Shown piece after piece: positions 19,624 to 21,996 of a stretch of 21,996 bases of DNA; positions within the stretch are counted from its first letter, which is position 1, and each line of letters starts with the position of its first letter. The position numbers and the translations under genes were made by a program. The DNA is taken from assembly GCA_000444245.1 (NCBI GenBank), contig ATSW01029373.1, positions 1 through 21,996 on the forward strand. The letters run 5' to 3'. Below the pieces are notes generated by a model. That model saw only the letters and a list, made by a program, of their open reading frames with translations. It did not search any database and was not told the origin of the DNA. Origin of the DNA: Botryllus schlosseri. Lineage: Eukaryota > Chordata > Ascidiacea > Stolidobranchia > Styelidae.

Positions 19624-19860
19624 TTAAAATTTGTTGTAGTACAACGAAAGAGACTTTCCTACATTCCCGGGTAGAAAGTGTCTGTCCTTACTAAGTAGAT
19701 ATCCGAGAATGGAGAAAGAACGTTCAACAGCAGCAGTTGTTGGCTGGCAACATTGATGTTGTGTGTGCACTGCTGGTGACACATGGTGTTGCTTCATTCT
19801 GACAATGTTGTGTACATAATTTTTCATCGTGCTCTTCGTGATATAAGAACCAGTGCCCAC
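19624..19860 (-). pseudogene. C-terminal remnant of a hAT transposase (dimerisation domain)
   Basis: The minus-strand reading contains QPTTAAVERSFSILGYLLSK followed by DRHFLPGNVGKSLSLYYNKF and a stop. This fits the hAT C-terminal dimerisation domain pattern (ssaavERvFS...R..L...nv..l..l..N). Only the final 45 residues or so (19624-19750) are convincing; upstream residues do not look like transposase, and no inverted ends were found. It is a dead fragment that lies directly beside LINE copy D's tail. Confidence 0.7.
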
Positions 19861-19864
19861 TCAC

Positions 19865-20227
19865 GCAGACGTTGTAAACAATTTTGACAATTTTTTGACC
19901 TAACGCTAGAATTTTAACAAAATTTTGAGTTTTTTGATACGTCAAAAAACATCGCACTATATCACAAAATTGAAACTAGGTTGTGCGCCATACGCTGCAT
20001 GCACTCTTAACGAAAAGTGTGTGCACTTACACTCGTGTACCACGCCTGATATACGGGTGTGAATATACGCCAATGTGACACGAACCTACCTCAGACTCAC
20101 ACCGCAATGTAAATCGAGTACATTTTAATCCAAATTATGCATGCACGTAGACACGTAGGATTTATGACCGAGATATAATTTTGAGTTAGGTTCTGTTATG
20201 GTTTGGTGTACCACCGTTATGTTCGTT
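19865..20227. other. No gene recognised
   Basis: AT-rich, with GTGTGTGCAC-like and alternating purine-pyrimidine patches near 20010-20060. Nothing else is supportable. Confidence 0.35.
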
Positions 20228-20457
20228 TTTTCGTGGCATCCATGGTGTTTGTGGACTACTATGGTCATGGTCATTTACACCAGGCCGATATTCTTCATTT
20301 TTCCCGTAACTGCCGACTTATAGCAGGGCCCACTTCTAGGCTTTTTGTAAGACACCGCTTATGCAGACGAGGTGGCGAGGAGGAGCCCAGACACTTAGGT
20401 ATAGGAATTCTGAAGTCAACCTCGGTCGGACTCGAACCCGCACCCATTGGTGTTGCA
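20228..20457 (-). mobile_element. tRNA-derived SINE, copy 2 (5'-truncated)
   Basis: Read on the minus strand it starts GGCTGCAACACCAATGGGTG, has the B box GGTTCGAGTCC (minus-strand reading near 20427-20437) and follows copy 1 through GAATTCCTA, AAAAGCCTAGAAGT and GGCCTGGTGTAAATGACCAT. The A-box part is missing; it is cut where the MITE copy 2 piece begins, two bases away. Confidence 0.78.
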
Positions 20458-20459
20458 GC

Positions 20460-21401
20460 CGCGAACCTTTGTTAAAGGTTCTGTGTGAACGCGAACGTGT
20501 ACCTCATGACGTCACGTGACGTCATATTGCTAATTCCAACCCTGCATTTCAGTGGAGTGATATCCTATATTTATGCGCACGATACCTAGCGACGACTCGG
20601 ACCACATATTGTCACAATGCTGAAGTACATATTGACGTTTTAAACGTCCCCAGTTGTATCAACCGGGACAATCAAATGATATAATAATCCCATAAAATCA
20701 ATATCTTCCGTCGCTTTGCCAACAATTTCGACGAGGACTTGCAAGGGATTTACGCCTTTACGGTCTAGGCCAGATCGGGCAATGTACACGGCGACTGAGT
20801 ATTGCTACGATGATATTAAGCAGACTATAAACGGGTTTCTGTACTTGCTACCGATATTACCCCTTTAACAAGTTATACAGCAGTAGCCAACATCCCAATC
20901 GCACGGATTTGGTTTTCATGATACAACAAACATATGAAATTAAGATTGACCCCGTACGCCTGCTAGATGTTTTACATCAGACAACGATATCAATTTAATC
21001 GGTTGGTTGAATAAGCATCAGTCGCTGACTACCTACATGTAGGGTATTTCGCTCTTGATGTTGTGTGATTGCGGGTCAAGCTCACAGACAGCGTCGCTAA
21101 ATATTCACAAACGAAAGCTAGATATTTCGAGCAAACTTTTGTAACAAAACAAGTCAAGTTTTTGAGATTTTCAAGGTGCATGCTCGTTTAGTGTTGATTT
21201 TTCTGCTGCCAGCACCATGAATAGAGTGACCCGCAGTTAAAATGCAATAAATTTCAACCAACGATGAAGTGAAAATTTTAATATATGAAAAAGGATTCAC
21301 AGTGCAGAACCTACCGAGGTTCGTTTGTGAACGTAAACCTCAAAACTTCCGAGGTTCACACACAGAACACGAGCGTGAGCCTCACGTTCACACCATCCCT
21401 A
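20460..21401 (+). mobile_element. 953-bp MITE family, copy 2 (left end missing)
   Basis: It begins GCGAACCTTTGTTAAAGGTT, which corresponds to about base 41 of copy 1, so the left inverted end is absent. It continues collinearly to the right end CGTTCACACCATCCCTA. Similarity to copy 1 is about 80% by eye with small gaps. It is joined directly to the truncated SINE copy 2. Confidence 0.85.
20506..20525. promoter_or_regulatory. Perfect 20-bp CRE/E-box palindrome
   Basis: ATGACGTCACGTGACGTCAT is its own reverse complement. It holds two full TGACGTCA (CREB/ATF) sites overlapping a central CACGTG (bHLH-Zip) site. It is kept at the same place in MITE copy 1 with one change. Function is inference. 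Confidence 0.6.
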
Positions 21402-21506
21402 CTTCCTTCGCTCCTATTTGCGTGTATGTATAAATTTGGATTAAAATGCACTATATTTATACCGTGGTAGCCTAGCCCTATAAGACTTTAGGCTATAGAC
21501 AATACA

Positions 21507-21660
21507 CAATCAATCAGGTTTATTAATATTTTCATCGTTTCAAAACGTCACAAGACTGCGATACAATGAAAAGATAGGAAGGTGTCCAAATAACTTGGAG
21601 TAGCATTTAAGATCAGACACCCACCTTAGCCTAGGCGAAGTAAATAAGAGGCATGCACAG
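21507..21660 (-). mobile_element. LINE fragment E (3' UTR end only)
   Basis: The reverse complement reads GTGCATGCCTCTTATTTACT, CGCCTAGGCTAAGGTGGGTG and ends AATATTAATAAACCTGATTG, the same 3' UTR as copy A. Only about 155 bp remain, tail units TTGA. Confidence 0.85.
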
Positions 21661-21662
21661 TT

Positions 21663-21996
21663 GCACACTATAGGGCTGTTCAAAATTAACTTTTTTTTCT
21701 GGATTCCAGCCATTCAGTCATTTAAATTGTCAGGTTACCCTGAAAAAGCGCTGCTCACCAAATTTGGTTCAATTCTAACAAGTATAGGGCTCCGCAGATC
21801 CAATTAAAAAATTCATTTTAAACTGGAAAATTAAAAAAAAAAACAAATTTTTCTGTCAACCCCATGAAATTATTCAGCTGTCTTCAGAGACGATGCAAAA
21901 CAAATTTGACTCAATTGATTGGTGGATTACCCGAGGTTTATCAACGAAAAACTCCAATAACTCCGCTTCTACTAGTTCACTGAGACTGCCAGGCAC
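21663..21996. other. AT-rich end of window, nothing recognised
   Basis: CACTATAGGGCTGTTCAAAA at 21668 could be the start of another inverted-repeat element, but its partner end would lie outside the window. Confidence 0.3.

Noticed and set aside
20203-20475. Plus-strand 90-codon open frame
   Set aside because: It lies almost wholly in the antisense of SINE copy 2.

Overview
The window is animal (metazoan) nuclear DNA, most likely from a non-vertebrate. It holds one spliced host gene in 11 recognisable pieces, with GT-AG introns of 62 to 2,848 bp, embedded in AT-rich sequence crowded with non-autonomous transposons, truncated LINE copies and a tRNA-derived SINE. I see no bacterial-style operons, CRISPR arrays, tRNA or rRNA genes.

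The host gene runs on the minus strand from its ATG at 16652 down to at least 5158. It encodes an SLC7-family light-chain amino-acid transporter that most resembles SLC7A9 (b(0,+)AT). Eleven coding exons add up to 1,352 bp (about 450 residues of an expected 480-490). The reading frame is kept across every junction whose two sides were found. Two pieces were not found: a short exon of about 44 bp between 9457 and 11715, and the last exon (about 20-25 residues) downstream of 5158.

Region by region. 1-480: no gene. About 500-1536: 5'-truncated LINE copy (+). 1540-2078: G-run cluster. 2079-2420: probable hAT-like fragment. 2424-3001: second LINE copy (-). 3002-4860: nothing recognised. 4863-5134: tRNA-derived SINE (+). 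5158-16652: the transporter gene (-). Its introns carry a palindromic element (5418-5658), a CACTA-like element with long inverted ends (7623-8494), a hAT-type MITE with perfect 8-bp target duplications (10509-11255), a tail-to-tail pair of related MITEs with a LINE fragment nested in one (11978-13245), a short hAT MITE (14219-14445), a 953-bp MITE (14532-15484) and a foldback element with a 50-bp-arm palindrome (15532-16038). 16653-19040: upstream DNA with no gene recognised. 19044-19605: LINE copy (+). 19624-19860: C-terminal remnant of a hAT transposase (-). 20228-20457: second SINE copy (-). 20460-21401: second copy of the 953-bp MITE. 21507-21660: LINE tail (-). 21663-21996: nothing firm.

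I found no convincing new biological system. The most interesting points are the nested and paired MITEs in intron 3, a MITE family that carries a perfect ATGACGTCAC/GTGACGTCAT palindrome (two CRE sites around an E-box), the foldback element, the novel-looking SINE pair, and the two unlocated transporter exons.
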